DNA of 64,000 nucleotides from Nocardiopsis sp. N85 (GCF_028882275.1 NZ_JARBUT010000001.1:1-64000), one strand, 5' to 3'; positions 1-9,936 are shown, numbered from the stretch's first letter. Notes: a model not told the origin generated them from the letters alone. Translations and numbers: made by a program.

Positions 1-23
1 CCTGTGGTGGGGTGGGAGAGTAG

Positions 24-1136
<1,113 letters not shown>

Positions 1137-1150
1137 CGTTCGCGTTCGTC

Positions 1151-1177
1151 ACGGGCTCCGGGCCATCCGGGGCCCGT
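1151..1177 (+). terminator. hairpin terminator after the methyltransferase gene
   Basis: Arms 1151-1161 (ACGGGCTCCGG) and 1167-1177 (CCGGGGCCCGT) pair over 11 bp with one G-U pair, around a GCCAT loop. It starts 15 bp after the stop codon. The rest of 1178-1422 has no gene. It holds a TTGACA hexamer at about 1287, but no convincing -10 at normal spacing. Confidence 0.5.
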
Positions 1178-1422
1178 CGTGCTTTCCGGGAGAGGGTGAC
1201 GGTGAGCGATATAACAGACTCCCGGATACACACCTACGCAGGGTAAGCCTTGGGTAAGAAGTCATCACCCGGTTATGGATTCGACCTTGACATGGTTACG
1301 GGCCGGTATCGTGTCGGAGAGGGGCGGAGCGGGGGCAGCGCCATTCCCCGAAATACCGCTTCGGTCCCGACTTGAACTGAACCGATCCGGGGCGGTCGCG
1401 CGTCAAACACCAGGACGGCACG

Positions 1423-4400
1423 GTGCCGGACGTGATTTGCCATGGGGGCGGGGAGCTGAGCGAGAGCACGAACGGCGCGAACGGGGCGGATGGACAGCGT
1501 CCCGAGCATAACGAGGACATCGCGCCGGATACGAAAAAGACCTCTGCCGAGGACATGTCCAACGAGTCCGTGGCGGATGACAGCGCGACCGGTGGTGCCC
1601 CGTCCACCGACGAAGACGCGACGGGGCCGGAGTTCGAGACCGGTCCGATCACTTTCAAGACCAGCGGCACCTTCTTCCGCGAGCGTGTCGCTCAGGTACT
1701 CGCGGAGCAGGGTTTCGACGACGCCGAGGAAGCGGGGAAGGGCGACCCTGAGAAGTCGTCCGCCCCCGATGAGCCTTCGGTGACCGGAACCTCGGTCAAG
1801 GGAGGGACCGAAAATGGTTCCGCTGTGACTGAGCAGGGCGGTTCGGAGACCGTACAGGACGCTCCGGATCTTCCTTCCGAGCCCGAGGCCGTTCCGAGAG
1901 ACGCCGAGAGCGGACCTGGGTCCGAGGAGCCCGCAGACGGTTGGACGACCGTGCCCTTGGTGAGGCCCGAGACCCCTGCGGAGGCGCCGCCCGCCTCCCA
2001 GGCACCACCCGCTCCCCAGACGCCGCCTGTTTCCGAGGCGCCCGCCGGGGGTTCGGCGACCGTGCCTTTCACGAGGCCCGAGACCCCGTCCGAGACCCCT
2101 GCGGAGGCGCCGCCCGCCTCCCAGGCACCACCCGCTCCCCAGGCCGCTCCGCGCTTCGACGTTCCGCCTCCGGTTCCGGTGGCGGGTTCCTGGCCGGCCG
2201 AGGCTCCGGGAGGTGGGCCGACCGCGCCCATCAGCGAAGAGTCGGCCGCCGAGGCGGCCGCGATGTGGCCTCAGCCGCGAAGATTGTCCGAGCACGTCGG
2301 CCGGAGCGCTTCCGGTGGCGCGCAGCCCCCCCAGGGGCCTCCTCCCGGTCCCTCCGGGCCGGCCGGCAGCGGGCCGCAGCGGCCCCCGGGCCAGAAGAAG
2401 ACCAAGCGCAAGAAGCCGCTCTGGTGGCGGCTGCTGCGCACCTTCCTCATCGTCACCGGGCTGATGATCGTGGCCGCCTGCGGTGCCTTCGCGTACTTCT
2501 ACGCCACCGTCGAGGTGCCCGACGCCGCCAAGGCCGACGCCCTCGAACAGGGCTCCACCTTCTACTTCGGGGACGGCGAGACCCAGTTCGCCTACCGGGG
2601 CACCGACCGCGACCCCATCACCTACGACGAGATGACCGAGGGCGGCGACCACATCGTCGAGGCGGTCATCTCCGCCGAGGACCGTGGTTTCTGGACCGAG
2701 CCCGGTGTCTCCGTTCGGGGCACCACCCGGGCGGTGTGGTCCACCGTGACCGGCAAGCAGGTCCAGGGCGGGTCCACCATCACCCAGCAGATGGTCCGCA
2801 ACTACTACGAGGGCGTCTCCTTAGACCAGACGGTCGCGCGGAAGATCCAGGAGATCATCATCTCCATCAAGATCGACCAGAGCGAGTCCAAGGAGTGGGT
2901 GATGGAGCAGTACCTCAACACCATCTACTTCGGTCGCAACGCCTACGGCATCCAGGCCGCCTCGCAGGCGTACTACCACAAGGACGTCGACGAGCTCACG
3001 CCGGAGGAGGCCGCCTTCCTGGCCGCCGCCATCCAGCAGCCGACGCCGTTCGGCGAGGCCGACGTCAACACCACCCCGGAGATGGAGCAGCGTTGGCGCT
3101 ACGTCGTCAACGGTCTGGTCACCACCGAGGCGATCGGCCAGGGCCAGGCCGACGCGATGGAGTTCCCGGCGCCGGTGGAGTACAACCCCGGTGAGAACAA
3201 CGACCTGAGCGGTTACCGGGGCTACATGTACGAGGCCGCGGTGCGCGAGCTGACGGACCTCGGGTACACCGAGGACCAGATCAACCGGCAGGGCTACACC
3301 GTCGTCACCACGTTCGACGAGGGGATGATGGACGCCGCCTACGAGGTGGTGGAGGCCGCCATCCCGCAGGAGGCCATCCCCGACGGCGTCAACATCGGTC
3401 TGGCGACGGTCGACCCCGCCACCGGTGAGGTCCTGGCCTTCTACGGTGGCCACGACTACCGCGAGAACCAGTACGACAGCGCCCTGCTGGGCGGTGCCCA
3501 GGCCGGGTCCGCGTTCAAGCCGTACGTGCTGGCCACCGCGCTGGAGGAGGGGTACAGCCTCAACAGTTTCGTGGACGGCAGGGGTCCCAGGGAGATCCAG
3601 GGCTCGCGCATCCAGAACGCGGGCAACGCGCCCGGCGGTCCGATGGACCTCATCCAGGCCACCCGGGTCTCCAACAACCTCGGCTTCGTCGAGCTGAACA
3701 TGGAGGTCGGCTACGAGAACGTCCGCGACACCGCGTACGGCATCGGGCTGCGCGATGGCAGCATCGAGGACCACCAGTTGGTGCCCACCCTGGCGTTGGG
3801 CGTCTCCACGGTGACCCCGCTCGACCAGGCCGGCGGGTACGCGACCTTCGCCAACGGCGGGGAGCACGTCGAGACGCACGTGATCAAGTCGATCCTCAAC
3901 GTCGAGGGCGAGGAGGTGCGCCCCGAGGTGGAGAGCGAGCGTGCGCTCAAGGAGTCCACCGCCTCCGACGTCACCTACGCGTTGCAGCAGGTCGTGCAGG
4001 GCGGTACCGGTACCTCCGCCAACATCTGGACGCATCCGGTGGCCGGTAAGACCGGTACCACCTCCGACAGCGTCGCCGCCTGGTTCGTCGGGTACACCCC
4101 GCAGCTGTCCACGGCCGTGGGTGTGTACAACGAGAACAACCAGGGCTTCAGCATCCCCGGGTACGACATCTCCGGTGGCGGTGTGGCCGCGCCGATCTGG
4201 CGTGACTACATGGCCAAGGCGATGGAGGGGTACGAGCGCGAGGAGTTCCCCTCGCCCGCGTTCGCCGGGTCCACCCAGTACTGGGCCCCGGACCCGTCCA
4301 CACAGGAGCCCGATCCGCCGGTGGACGACACCCCCGTGGACCCCGGCACCCCGGAGGAGCCGATCTCACCGGAGGTCCCGGAGGTTCCGGAGGTGCCCGA

Positions 4401-4518
4401 GATTCCCGAGGTTCCGGAGGTGCCCGAGATCCCCGGTCCCGGTGACGGTGACACGGGCGGTGGCGACGTGCCACCGGGACGCGGCGAGGAGGGCCGGTTC
4501 TTCCCGGAGTCGGAGTAG
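1423..4518 (+). CDS. class A penicillin-binding protein (bifunctional transglycosylase/transpeptidase)
   Basis: Polymerises and crosslinks peptidoglycan at the cell surface. About 1031 residues. Residues 1-330 are cytosolic, Pro/Ala/Glu-rich and probably disordered. A basic stretch and a transmembrane helix follow at about 335-360. The GT51 domain carries catalytic Glu419 (EDRGFW) and the QGGSTITQQ motif (448-456). The transpeptidase domain has Ser696 in SAFK, SNN at 750-752 and KTGTT at 876-880, so both active sites look intact. The C-terminus carries a Pro-Glu-Val/Ile repeat tail. The GTG start is uncertain; a GTG at 1432 and an ATG at 1555 are in frame. The N-terminal region contains an exact 52-bp duplication. 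It is convergent with the next gene across a strong hairpin. Confidence 0.93.
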   Translation: MPDVICHGGGELSESTNGANGADGQRPEHNEDIAPDTKKTSAEDMSNESVADDSATGGAPSTDEDATGPEFETGPITFKTSGTFFRERVAQVLAEQGFDDAEEAGKGDPEKSSAPDEPSVTGTSVKGGTENGSAVTEQGGSETVQDAPDLPSEPEAVPRDAESGPGSEEPADGWTTVPLVRPETPAEAPPASQAPPAPQTPPVSEAPAGGSATVPFTRPETPSETPAEAPPASQAPPAPQAAPRFDVPPPVPVAGSWPAEAPGGGPTAPISEESAAEAAAMWPQPRRLSEHVGRSASGGAQPPQGPPPGPSGPAGSGPQRPPGQKKTKRKKPLWWRLLRTFLIVTGLMIVAACGAFAYFYATVEVPDAAKADALEQGSTFYFGDGETQFAYRGTDRDPITYDEMTEGGDHIVEAVISAEDRGFWTEPGVSVRGTTRAVWSTVTGKQVQGGSTITQQMVRNYYEGVSLDQTVARKIQEIIISIKIDQSESKEWVMEQYLNTIYFGRNAYGIQAASQAYYHKDVDELTPEEAAFLAAAIQQPTPFGEADVNTTPEMEQRWRYVVNGLVTTEAIGQGQADAMEFPAPVEYNPGENNDLSGYRGYMYEAAVRELTDLGYTEDQINRQGYTVVTTFDEGMMDAAYEVVEAAIPQEAIPDGVNIGLATVDPATGEVLAFYGGHDYRENQYDSALLGGAQAGSAFKPYVLATALEEGYSLNSFVDGRGPREIQGSRIQNAGNAPGGPMDLIQATRVSNNLGFVELNMEVGYENVRDTAYGIGLRDGSIEDHQLVPTLALGVSTVTPLDQAGGYATFANGGEHVETHVIKSILNVEGEEVRPEVESERALKESTASDVTYALQQVVQGGTGTSANIWTHPVAGKTGTTSDSVAAWFVGYTPQLSTAVGVYNENNQGFSIPGYDISGGGVAAPIWRDYMAKAMEGYEREEFPSPAFAGSTQYWAPDPSTQEPDPPVDDTPVDPGTPEEPISPEVPEVPEVPEIPEVPEVPEIPGPGDGDTGGGDVPPGRGEEGRFFPESE
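1968..2142 (+). repeat. exact 52-bp direct repeat within the disordered PBP N-terminus
   Basis: Positions 1968-2019 and 2091-2142 are identical and stay in frame. Both encode a Pro/Ala-rich ETPAEAPPASQAPPAPQ-type segment. The flanking sequence (ACCGTGCC..., GAGGCCCGAGACCCC) is also partly duplicated. Confidence 0.8.
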
Positions 4519-4531
4519 TCCTCGTCGTGAC

Positions 4532-4570
4532 GGAAGGGGGCCGCGGACATCACGTCCGCGGCCCCCTTCC
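4532..4570. terminator. bidirectional hairpin terminator
   Basis: A perfect 17-bp stem (arms 4532-4548 and 4554-4570) surrounds a 5-nt ATCAC loop. It sits between two convergent stop codons at 4518 and 4578. No clear U-tract is present, as is common in actinomycetes. Confidence 0.85.
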
Positions 4571-4577
4571 GTGTGTC

Positions 4578-5633
4578 TCAGGCGTCCCAGGTGTGCAGGA
4601 AGACCTGGGAGCCCGGGGTCGTTCCGGTGAGGGTGTCCACGGCCAGGATCACGGCGGCGGAGGTCCAGGTGCTGCGTTCCACCGGCCAGCGCACCTGTTC
4701 GGCGAACTGGTAACCGGTCCAGTAGATTCCGTCGTCTCCGTCGCGCAGGTGCTGTACCTCGCGCAGGATCCGTACGCCGTCGTCGATCCGGCCCACGGCG
4801 GCCAGGCTCATGACCAGCTCCGCGGTCTCGGCGGCGGTCACCCACGGCTGGTCGCTGACGCAGCGCACCCCGAGTCCCGGGACGACGAACCGTTCCCAGC
4901 GGTCGGCGAGGCGCTCCTGTGCGGCGGTCCCCACGACCGCGCCGCCCAGGACCGGGTAGAACCAGTCCATGGAGAAACGGGCGCGGTCGGCGAACAGGTC
5001 CTCGTCGTCGTTGATGAGGTCGGCCAACCGGTCGGCGGCCTTCGTCCATTCCGGGCGCGGGCGGCCCAGGCGTTCGCCCAGAGCGGCTCCGCAGCGCAGC
5101 GCGTGGTGCACGCTGGCGCACACGGTGAGCAGCGCGTGGTCGCCGGGTGAGCCGTCCTCCGAGCGGGCCCAGAGGATCTCCCCGCGTTCGCCGCGCAGGT
5201 CGAGGACGAACTCCAGGCCCTCCTCCACCACGGGCCACAGCTCCTCGGCGAAGGCGGTGTCGCCGGTGACGAGCAGGTGGTGGAACAGCCCCACGGCCGG
5301 GTAGGCGGAGTGGTTGGCCTCCCGCAACTCCGTCACGGGCGTGCCCTGGCGGAACTTGGCGGGCCAGCCGCCCTCGGGGTGGCGGGAGACCGCCAGCCAC
5401 CGGTAGGCGCGTCGGGCCGCCGCGGCGTGCTCGGGTTCCCACAGTCCGGTCACGGTCAGCGCCATGGCGGACTCCACGTGGTCCCACACGTCGGTGTGGC
5501 CTCCGGGGAACCAGGGGACGGCCCCGTTCGCCTCCTGGCTGTGGACCAGGTAGTCCGCGGAGCGCAGCAGCTGTCCGGCGTCGAGGACGCCGGGAAGGCG
5601 CAGGGGCTCGGTGACGTCGGTGACGACGGACAT
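4578..5633 (-). CDS. alpha/alpha-toroid (prenyltransferase/squalene-cyclase-repeat-like) protein
   Basis: A 351-residue soluble protein rich in Trp, His and Asp. It has repeated helix pairs of the six-hairpin/terpenoid-cyclase toroid type, with motifs such as WFPGGHTDVWDH near residue 42 and PEGGWPAKF near 85. Such proteins are often labelled prenyltransferase, but no DxDD or DDxxD cyclase motif is evident, so glycan recognition or processing is equally possible. The ATG at 5633 overlaps the upstream methyltransferase stop (TGATG), indicating translational coupling. It is the last gene of a minus-strand cluster with a methyltransferase, a GT4 glycosyltransferase and an MBL hydrolase. The exact function is unknown. 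Confidence 0.7.
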   Translation of the reverse strand: MSVVTDVTEPLRLPGVLDAGQLLRSADYLVHSQEANGAVPWFPGGHTDVWDHVESAMALTVTGLWEPEHAAAARRAYRWLAVSRHPEGGWPAKFRQGTPVTELREANHSAYPAVGLFHHLLVTGDTAFAEELWPVVEEGLEFVLDLRGERGEILWARSEDGSPGDHALLTVCASVHHALRCGAALGERLGRPRPEWTKAADRLADLINDDEDLFADRARFSMDWFYPVLGGAVVGTAAQERLADRWERFVVPGLGVRCVSDQPWVTAAETAELVMSLAAVGRIDDGVRILREVQHLRDGDDGIYWTGYQFAEQVRWPVERSTWTSAAVILAVDTLTGTTPGSQVFLHTWDA

Positions 5634-6355
5634 CACGCGGTGGTGCGCGGCTTGCGCACGTACACGATGACGCTCTTGCCGATGACCGGGTTGAGCAGGC
5701 GTTCGGCCACCCGGGTCACCGTGGGGGCCTGCAACATGTCCCAGACGAGCAGCTCGTGGTAGGCCTTGGCGAGCGGGTGGTCGTTGTTGTCGGTGCCCAC
5801 CGCGCACTTGATCCACCAGTAGGGCGCGTGCAGGGCGTGCGCGTGGTGGTGCGGGCCGATCTCGAACCCGGTGGCCTTGAGTTTGGCCTCCAGTTCGGCG
5901 CGCGTGTAGATGCGGATGTGGCCGCCCTCGTTGGTGTGGTACTCCTCCGACAGGGCCCAGCAGATCCGCTCGGGGAGGAAGCTCGGCACGGTGACCGCGG
6001 CGATGCCGCCGGGCTTGAGGACCCGGTACAGCTCTTTCATCGCCGCGGTGTCGTGCGGGAGGTGCTCGAAGATCTCCGCGGCGATGACGCGGTCGAAGGA
6101 CCCGTCGTCGAAGGGCATGTCGAGGGCGTCGCCCTTGACGGTCTCGGCGGTGGCCTCGGCGGGAGCCTCGCCCTCCTCCTTCATGGCGGCGAACATGGTC
6201 TCGACGGAGGCCAGGTCCTCGACGTTCTGGTCGAAGGCGACGACGTCGGCGCCGCGACGGTAGACCTCGAAGGCGTGGCGGCCGCCGCCGCAGCCCAGGT
6301 CGAGCACGCGGTCTCCCGGGCCGACGGGGAACAGGGTGAAGTCGACGGTGATCAG
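5633..6355 (-). CDS. class I SAM-dependent methyltransferase, probable CTG start
   Basis: A Methyltransf_11-type enzyme. It has motif I LDLGCGGGRH, an acidic FDQNVED loop, and the late motif VLKPGGIAAVTVPSFLPE. The first in-frame ATG/GTG/TTG in the open frame is a GTG at 6307, which lies inside motif I and would delete the first beta strand. Reading upstream, the frame continues ITVDFTLFPVGPGDRVLDLG and the best start is a CTG at 6355 preceded by GGGAG at 6 nt. That gives about 240 residues. The gene is coupled to the toroid gene downstream and lies 43 bp after the glycosyltransferase. The substrate is unknown, perhaps the product of the adjacent glycosyltransferase. Confidence 0.75.
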   Translation of the reverse strand: MITVDFTLFPVGPGDRVLDLGCGGGRHAFEVYRRGADVVAFDQNVEDLASVETMFAAMKEEGEAPAEATAETVKGDALDMPFDDGSFDRVIAAEIFEHLPHDTAAMKELYRVLKPGGIAAVTVPSFLPERICWALSEEYHTNEGGHIRIYTRAELEAKLKATGFEIGPHHHAHALHAPYWWIKCAVGTDNNDHPLAKAYHELLVWDMLQAPTVTRVAERLLNPVIGKSVIVYVRKPRTTA

Positions 6356-6398
6356 TGGAGGCTCCCTAGGATTCTGCGGATGCGGGGGTGCGGCGCGC

Positions 6399-7718
6399 TC
6401 AGGCGCCGTTGGCCCGCACGGGGGCGGGTCGGCTGTCGCCGTCGGTGGGGTGGCCGCCCGTGACGGACGCGATGGTGGACGCGTAGCGACGGGCGGTCAA
6501 CTCGGCCACCGCGCGCCAGGTGAAGCGTTCTTGGACGCGGTGCCAGGCGGCTGCGCCCATGCGTTCGCGTTCGGTGTCGTCGTCGAGGAGGGCGGTGAGT
6601 TCGGCGGCGAGCAGCTCGGGGTCGCCCGGGGGGATGAGGCGGCCGGCGTCGCCGTCGGTGCCGACGACCTCGGGCAGGGCCCCGGCGTGGCTGGCGATGA
6701 GCGGGGTGCCGCAGGCCATGGCCTCCACGGCGGGCAGGGAGAAGCCCTCGTAGAAGGACGGTACGACGGCGATCTGCGCGGCGGCGACGAGTTCGGCCAG
6801 GGCGGTGTCGTCGATTCCGCTGACGAACTCGACGCGGTCGCGCAGGCCGAGTTCGTCCACGAGGAGGTCGGTGGGGCCGCCGGGGCGGGGCTTGCTGACG
6901 ATGGTCAGGGTGACGTCGCGTTCGGTCGCCAGTTTCGCGGCGGCGCGCAGCAGCGTGGCGACGCCCTTGAGGGGGCTGTCGGCGCTGGCGGTGCACACGA
7001 TGCGTCCGGGGATCCGCTCGATCTCGGGGCGGGGGTGGAAGTAGCGGGTGTCCACGCCGAGCGGGGTGACCTCCATGGCGGCGGGGTCGACGCCGAACTC
7101 GCGGGCGATGTCGTCGGCGGAGGACCGGGAGGGGACCAGGATCGGGTCGAGGCGGCGGGCCACCCTGGCCTGCATCTTGACGAACCCGTACCAGCGGCGT
7201 TTGGAGAGCCTCTGCCACCCCCGCGCCTCGTCGAGTTCGATGCGGCGGTCGACGCTGATGGGGTGGTGGATGGTGGTGACCAGGGGGATCCCGGCGGACG
7301 TGATGCCGAGGAGGCCCCAGCCGAGGGTCTGGTTGTCGTGGACGACGTCGAACTCGCCCAGGCGGCGGCGCAGTTCCCGGTTGGCGCGCAGGGAGAAGGT
7401 GAGGGGTTCGGGGAATCCGGCGGTCCACATGGTGGCGACCTCCAGGACGTCGATCCAGTCGCGCCATTCGCGTAGGGGCGGGGCGACGAAGGGGTTCGCG
7501 TCGTTGTAGAGGTCCAGGGAGGGGATCTTCTCCAGGGTGACGCCCTCGTCCAGGACGGGGTAGGGCTGTCCGGAGAGGACGGTGACCTCGTGGCCGAGCG
7601 CGGCGAGTTCCCGGGAGAGGTGGCGGACGTACACGCCTTGGCCGCCGACGTGCTGTTTGCTTCGGTAGGAGAGCAGGGCGACGCGCAGGGGGCGTTCGGG
7701 GTGCGGTCCCGTGTTCAT
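6399..7718 (-). CDS. GT4-family glycosyltransferase (GT-B fold)
   Basis: About 439 residues in the two-Rossmann GT-B layout. The N-terminal acceptor domain begins with a glycine loop (HVGGQGVYVRHL). The C-terminal nucleotide-sugar domain has the E-x7-E motif within PSFYEGFSLPAVEAMACGTP. It transfers a sugar from a nucleotide donor to an unknown lipid or glycan acceptor. No signal peptide or membrane helix is seen. ATG 7718 is used here, but a TTG at 7733 has the better ribosome-binding site (GAGGTGG about 4 nt upstream) and would add five residues. Likely co-transcribed with the MBL, methyltransferase and toroid genes. Confidence 0.85.
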   Translation of the reverse strand: MNTGPHPERPLRVALLSYRSKQHVGGQGVYVRHLSRELAALGHEVTVLSGQPYPVLDEGVTLEKIPSLDLYNDANPFVAPPLREWRDWIDVLEVATMWTAGFPEPLTFSLRANRELRRRLGEFDVVHDNQTLGWGLLGITSAGIPLVTTIHHPISVDRRIELDEARGWQRLSKRRWYGFVKMQARVARRLDPILVPSRSSADDIAREFGVDPAAMEVTPLGVDTRYFHPRPEIERIPGRIVCTASADSPLKGVATLLRAAAKLATERDVTLTIVSKPRPGGPTDLLVDELGLRDRVEFVSGIDDTALAELVAAAQIAVVPSFYEGFSLPAVEAMACGTPLIASHAGALPEVVGTDGDAGRLIPPGDPELLAAELTALLDDDTERERMGAAAWHRVQERFTWRAVAELTARRYASTIASVTGGHPTDGDSRPAPVRANGA

Positions 7719-7897
7719 GCCCGACTGGGTCAAGAGTCCACCTCTTCGTTGGGTCGCGGGGCCCGTTCGCCGCCGTCGACCGGCGGGGTGGTCGCCGTCG
7801 GGCGTCGTGCGCGCGTCGTCCGGCGGCGGGTGTGGGCGCCCCATATGTTACTCGTCAGTTGTCCTCGGGTCGGCCCCGGGCCGGTTGGTAGGGAATC

Positions 7898-8929
7898 CTA
7901 TGCCGGGTCGTTCGGGCCGGTGACGGCGGCCCAACGGGGTCGGTCGGCCCCTGCGATCCGCGTGGTCAGGCGGCGCTCCTCCGACAGGCGCAGGTGTGCG
8001 GAGGTCTCGGCGGCGGCCATGTGTCGGGCCCTCACGCTCATGTCGGCCCAGGGGCGGCGCCAGGTGAGGTCGGAGGTGATCTCCCAGAGGGTGGCGGCGG
8101 TGCCGTCGGGCAGCAGGTCGAGGATCTCGCGGAGGCGGTCCTCGTGGTGTCCCATGATCTCTTCGGCGCGGGTGCGCAGGCCGGTGAAGCGGCGCTCGTG
8201 TGAGGGAAGGCACACCAGGGTCTCGGCGTCCGCGAGGTCGGCGATCGCGCGTTGGGAGGCGAGGAAGTCGCCGAGCGGGTCGCCGTCGTCGGTGGTCAGG
8301 GGGAACTGGCCCACGTGGGGGGTGATGCGGGGCAGGACGTGGTCGCCGGTGAAGAGGCGGCCGCCGTCGGCGAGGAGCAGGCACAGGTGGCCGGGGGTGT
8401 GGCCGGGGGTCCATACCGCGCGCAGGTCGCGTCCGGGCAGGTCGACGCGTTCTCCGTCGGCCAGGGGGAGGTCGGGGACGACGGGGGGAGGGGAGTAGCG
8501 GGGGCCGGCCAGGAGTTCGGCGGTGTCGGTCTCGGGGAAGCCGGCGGAGCGCATCTGGTCGGCCAGGTCGCTCCGTTGTTCGTTCTCGTCGCGGGCGCGC
8601 AGGCGTTCGGTGACGGTGATGTCGGCGGGGTGCATGGCGATCCAGGCGTCGGAGGCGGCGCGCAGTCGGCCGGTGAGCCCGGTGTGGTCGGGGTGGAAGT
8701 GGGTGAGGACGGCGCCGCGGACCTCGTCGATGCCGTGGCCGATCCGGGCCAGGCCCTTGACGAGGGCCTCCCAGGAGTCGTCGTGGTCCCAGCCGGTGTC
8801 GATGAGCACGGGGCCGTCGGACCCGGTCAGGACGTAGACGTAGGTGAAGCCGAGGGGGTTGCCGGGGATGGGGACCGGCAGGCTCCACACGCCTGCTCCG
8901 AGGTCCTCGACGGGGGGTGTCTCGGGCAT
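7898..8929 (-). CDS. metallo-beta-lactamase-fold hydrolase
   Basis: A 343-residue soluble MBL hydrolase. The zinc motif HFHPDH is at residues 77-82, a second-sphere His is in TPGHTPGHLCLL, and an Asp/His is in FTGDHVLP. The length and long C-terminal region resemble glyoxalase-II or RNase-Z-like hydrolases rather than antibiotic lactamases. The ATG at 8929 is preceded by AGGTGG at good spacing. It is divergent from a KstR-like TetR gene across a 391-bp region with two operator-like palindromes. It is therefore the likely first gene of the GT/methyltransferase/toroid cluster. The thioester or ester substrate is unknown. Confidence 0.82.
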   Translation of the reverse strand: MPETPPVEDLGAGVWSLPVPIPGNPLGFTYVYVLTGSDGPVLIDTGWDHDDSWEALVKGLARIGHGIDEVRGAVLTHFHPDHTGLTGRLRAASDAWIAMHPADITVTERLRARDENEQRSDLADQMRSAGFPETDTAELLAGPRYSPPPVVPDLPLADGERVDLPGRDLRAVWTPGHTPGHLCLLLADGGRLFTGDHVLPRITPHVGQFPLTTDDGDPLGDFLASQRAIADLADAETLVCLPSHERRFTGLRTRAEEIMGHHEDRLREILDLLPDGTAATLWEITSDLTWRRPWADMSVRARHMAAAETSAHLRLSEERRLTTRIAGADRPRWAAVTGPNDPA

Positions 8930-9068
8930 GGGCCACCTCTCACTGGAAACCGAATCGGGTTCGATTCTAGGATGGTCGAGGTCGCCGGGGTCGGGCGGGC
9001 GGTGGTCAGGCCCTCGGACGAGCACCCAGAGTCACCGATCGGGGGAGAGGGACGCGCGCCGATCGAAA

Positions 9069-9082
9069 TAGAACATATTCTA
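9069..9082. promoter_or_regulatory. KstR-like operator candidate 1
   Basis: TAGAACATATTCTA is a near-palindrome with perfect TAGAA/TTCTA arms. It differs by one base (A instead of G) from the mycobacterial KstR form TnnAACnnGTTnnA. It lies in an unusually AT-rich patch 140 bp upstream of the MBL start, between the divergent MBL and TetR genes. Confidence 0.45.
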
Positions 9083-9198
9083 CAAATCTTGTACCGGTGT
9101 TCCTAAAAACCCTGGATCGATTCCGCCATGCCGCTACTTCGCCGGTCAATGAGGCGTGGATCATGGATGAGAACCGCTGCGCGAACGGGAAGCGGTTG

Positions 9199-9212
9199 GA
9201 TAACGTGTTCTC
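9199..9212. promoter_or_regulatory. KstR-like operator candidate 2
   Basis: GATAACGTGTTCTC contains a perfect AACnnGTT core with outer GA/TC symmetry. It lies 109 bp upstream of the TetR start. The intergenic stretch 8930-9320 has no gene. It is AT-rich between 9060 and 9110, which fits divergent promoters. Confidence 0.45.
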
Positions 9213-9320
9213 ATCAGGTCGGTGCTCCCGGTGGGCTTCGGCCAATGACACCTGGTAGCCCCTCCCAGTGCCGCGGCGCATGCTCGACACGCGGAACTGA
9301 CGACGAATGGGAGAGATCCT

Positions 9321-9929
9321 GTGGCGGTGCAGGCGCCGATCGGAACCATGTCGCGAAGCCAGACCCAGCGCCGTAAGCGCATCGTGCAGACCGCCGCGGC
9401 CCTGGCCGTGCGCGGCGGCGTCGAGGCCATGCAGATGCGCTCGGTGGCCGAACGCGCGGGGGTGGCCCTGGGCACCCTCTACCGGTACTTCCCCTCCAAG
9501 ATGGACCTCGTCGTGGCCGTGGTCACCGAGGAGCTGGACCTGTTGGAGGGCGGCATCGTCCGTCGTCCGCCCACCGCCGACACCCCGGCGGGGCGTGCCG
9601 TGGACGTGCTGCTGCGCGCCACCCGGGGGTTGATGCGCGAGCCGGAGCTGGCCGACGCCCTGGTGCGCTCGCTCATCATGGCCGAGGTCAAGATCGAGCT
9701 CGACAGTCGGATCACCGACCTGGTGTGGCGGGTGGCCACCGGTTCCCTGGCCGCGGAGAACGGCGAGGGCGACGACATCGACCGCGACGACGTCGGCTAC
9801 GTGCTGGCCGGATCGCTCACGAGCGTGTGGATCTTCGAGCTGGTGGAGATCCTCAAGGGCCGCCGGGACGTCGACGAGGTCGAACGGCGACTGCACATCG
9901 CCGCCGAACGCCTCCTCGTCTCCTTCTGA
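9321..9929 (+). CDS. TetR-family transcriptional regulator, KstR-like
   Basis: A 202-residue repressor. The N-terminal TetR helix-turn-helix spans about residues 18-62 (EAMQMRSVAERAGVALGTLYRYFPSK). Its RRKRI...VQMRAVADRA-type signature resembles mycobacterial KstR, the sterol-catabolism repressor that binds AACnnGTT palindromes. GTG 9321 is preceded by GGGAGAG at 5 nt. Two operator-like palindromes between this gene and the divergent MBL gene suggest autoregulation and control of the MBL-GT cluster. No sterol catabolic genes are in the window, so the ligand may be an acyl-CoA or another lipid (inference). Confidence 0.85.
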   Translation: MAVQAPIGTMSRSQTQRRKRIVQTAAALAVRGGVEAMQMRSVAERAGVALGTLYRYFPSKMDLVVAVVTEELDLLEGGIVRRPPTADTPAGRAVDVLLRATRGLMREPELADALVRSLIMAEVKIELDSRITDLVWRVATGSLAAENGEGDDIDRDDVGYVLAGSLTSVWIFELVEILKGRRDVDEVERRLHIAAERLLVSF

Positions 9930-9936
9930 CCTTCCA

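Noticed and set aside
1287-1310. TTGACA-like -35 box upstream of the PBP gene
   Set aside because: The nearest TATCGT lies only 14 bp away and there is no -10 at 16-18 bp, so a promoter call is not supported.
4578-5633. Terpene cyclase or protein prenyltransferase
   Set aside because: The toroid fold is suggested by helix pattern, but no DxDD, DDxxD or QW repeats are clear, and no isoprenoid genes are nearby.
7898-8929. Beta-lactam resistance by metallo-beta-lactamase
   Set aside because: The HxHxDH motif is common to the whole MBL superfamily. Length and sequence around the motif fit general hydrolases, and no signal peptide is present.
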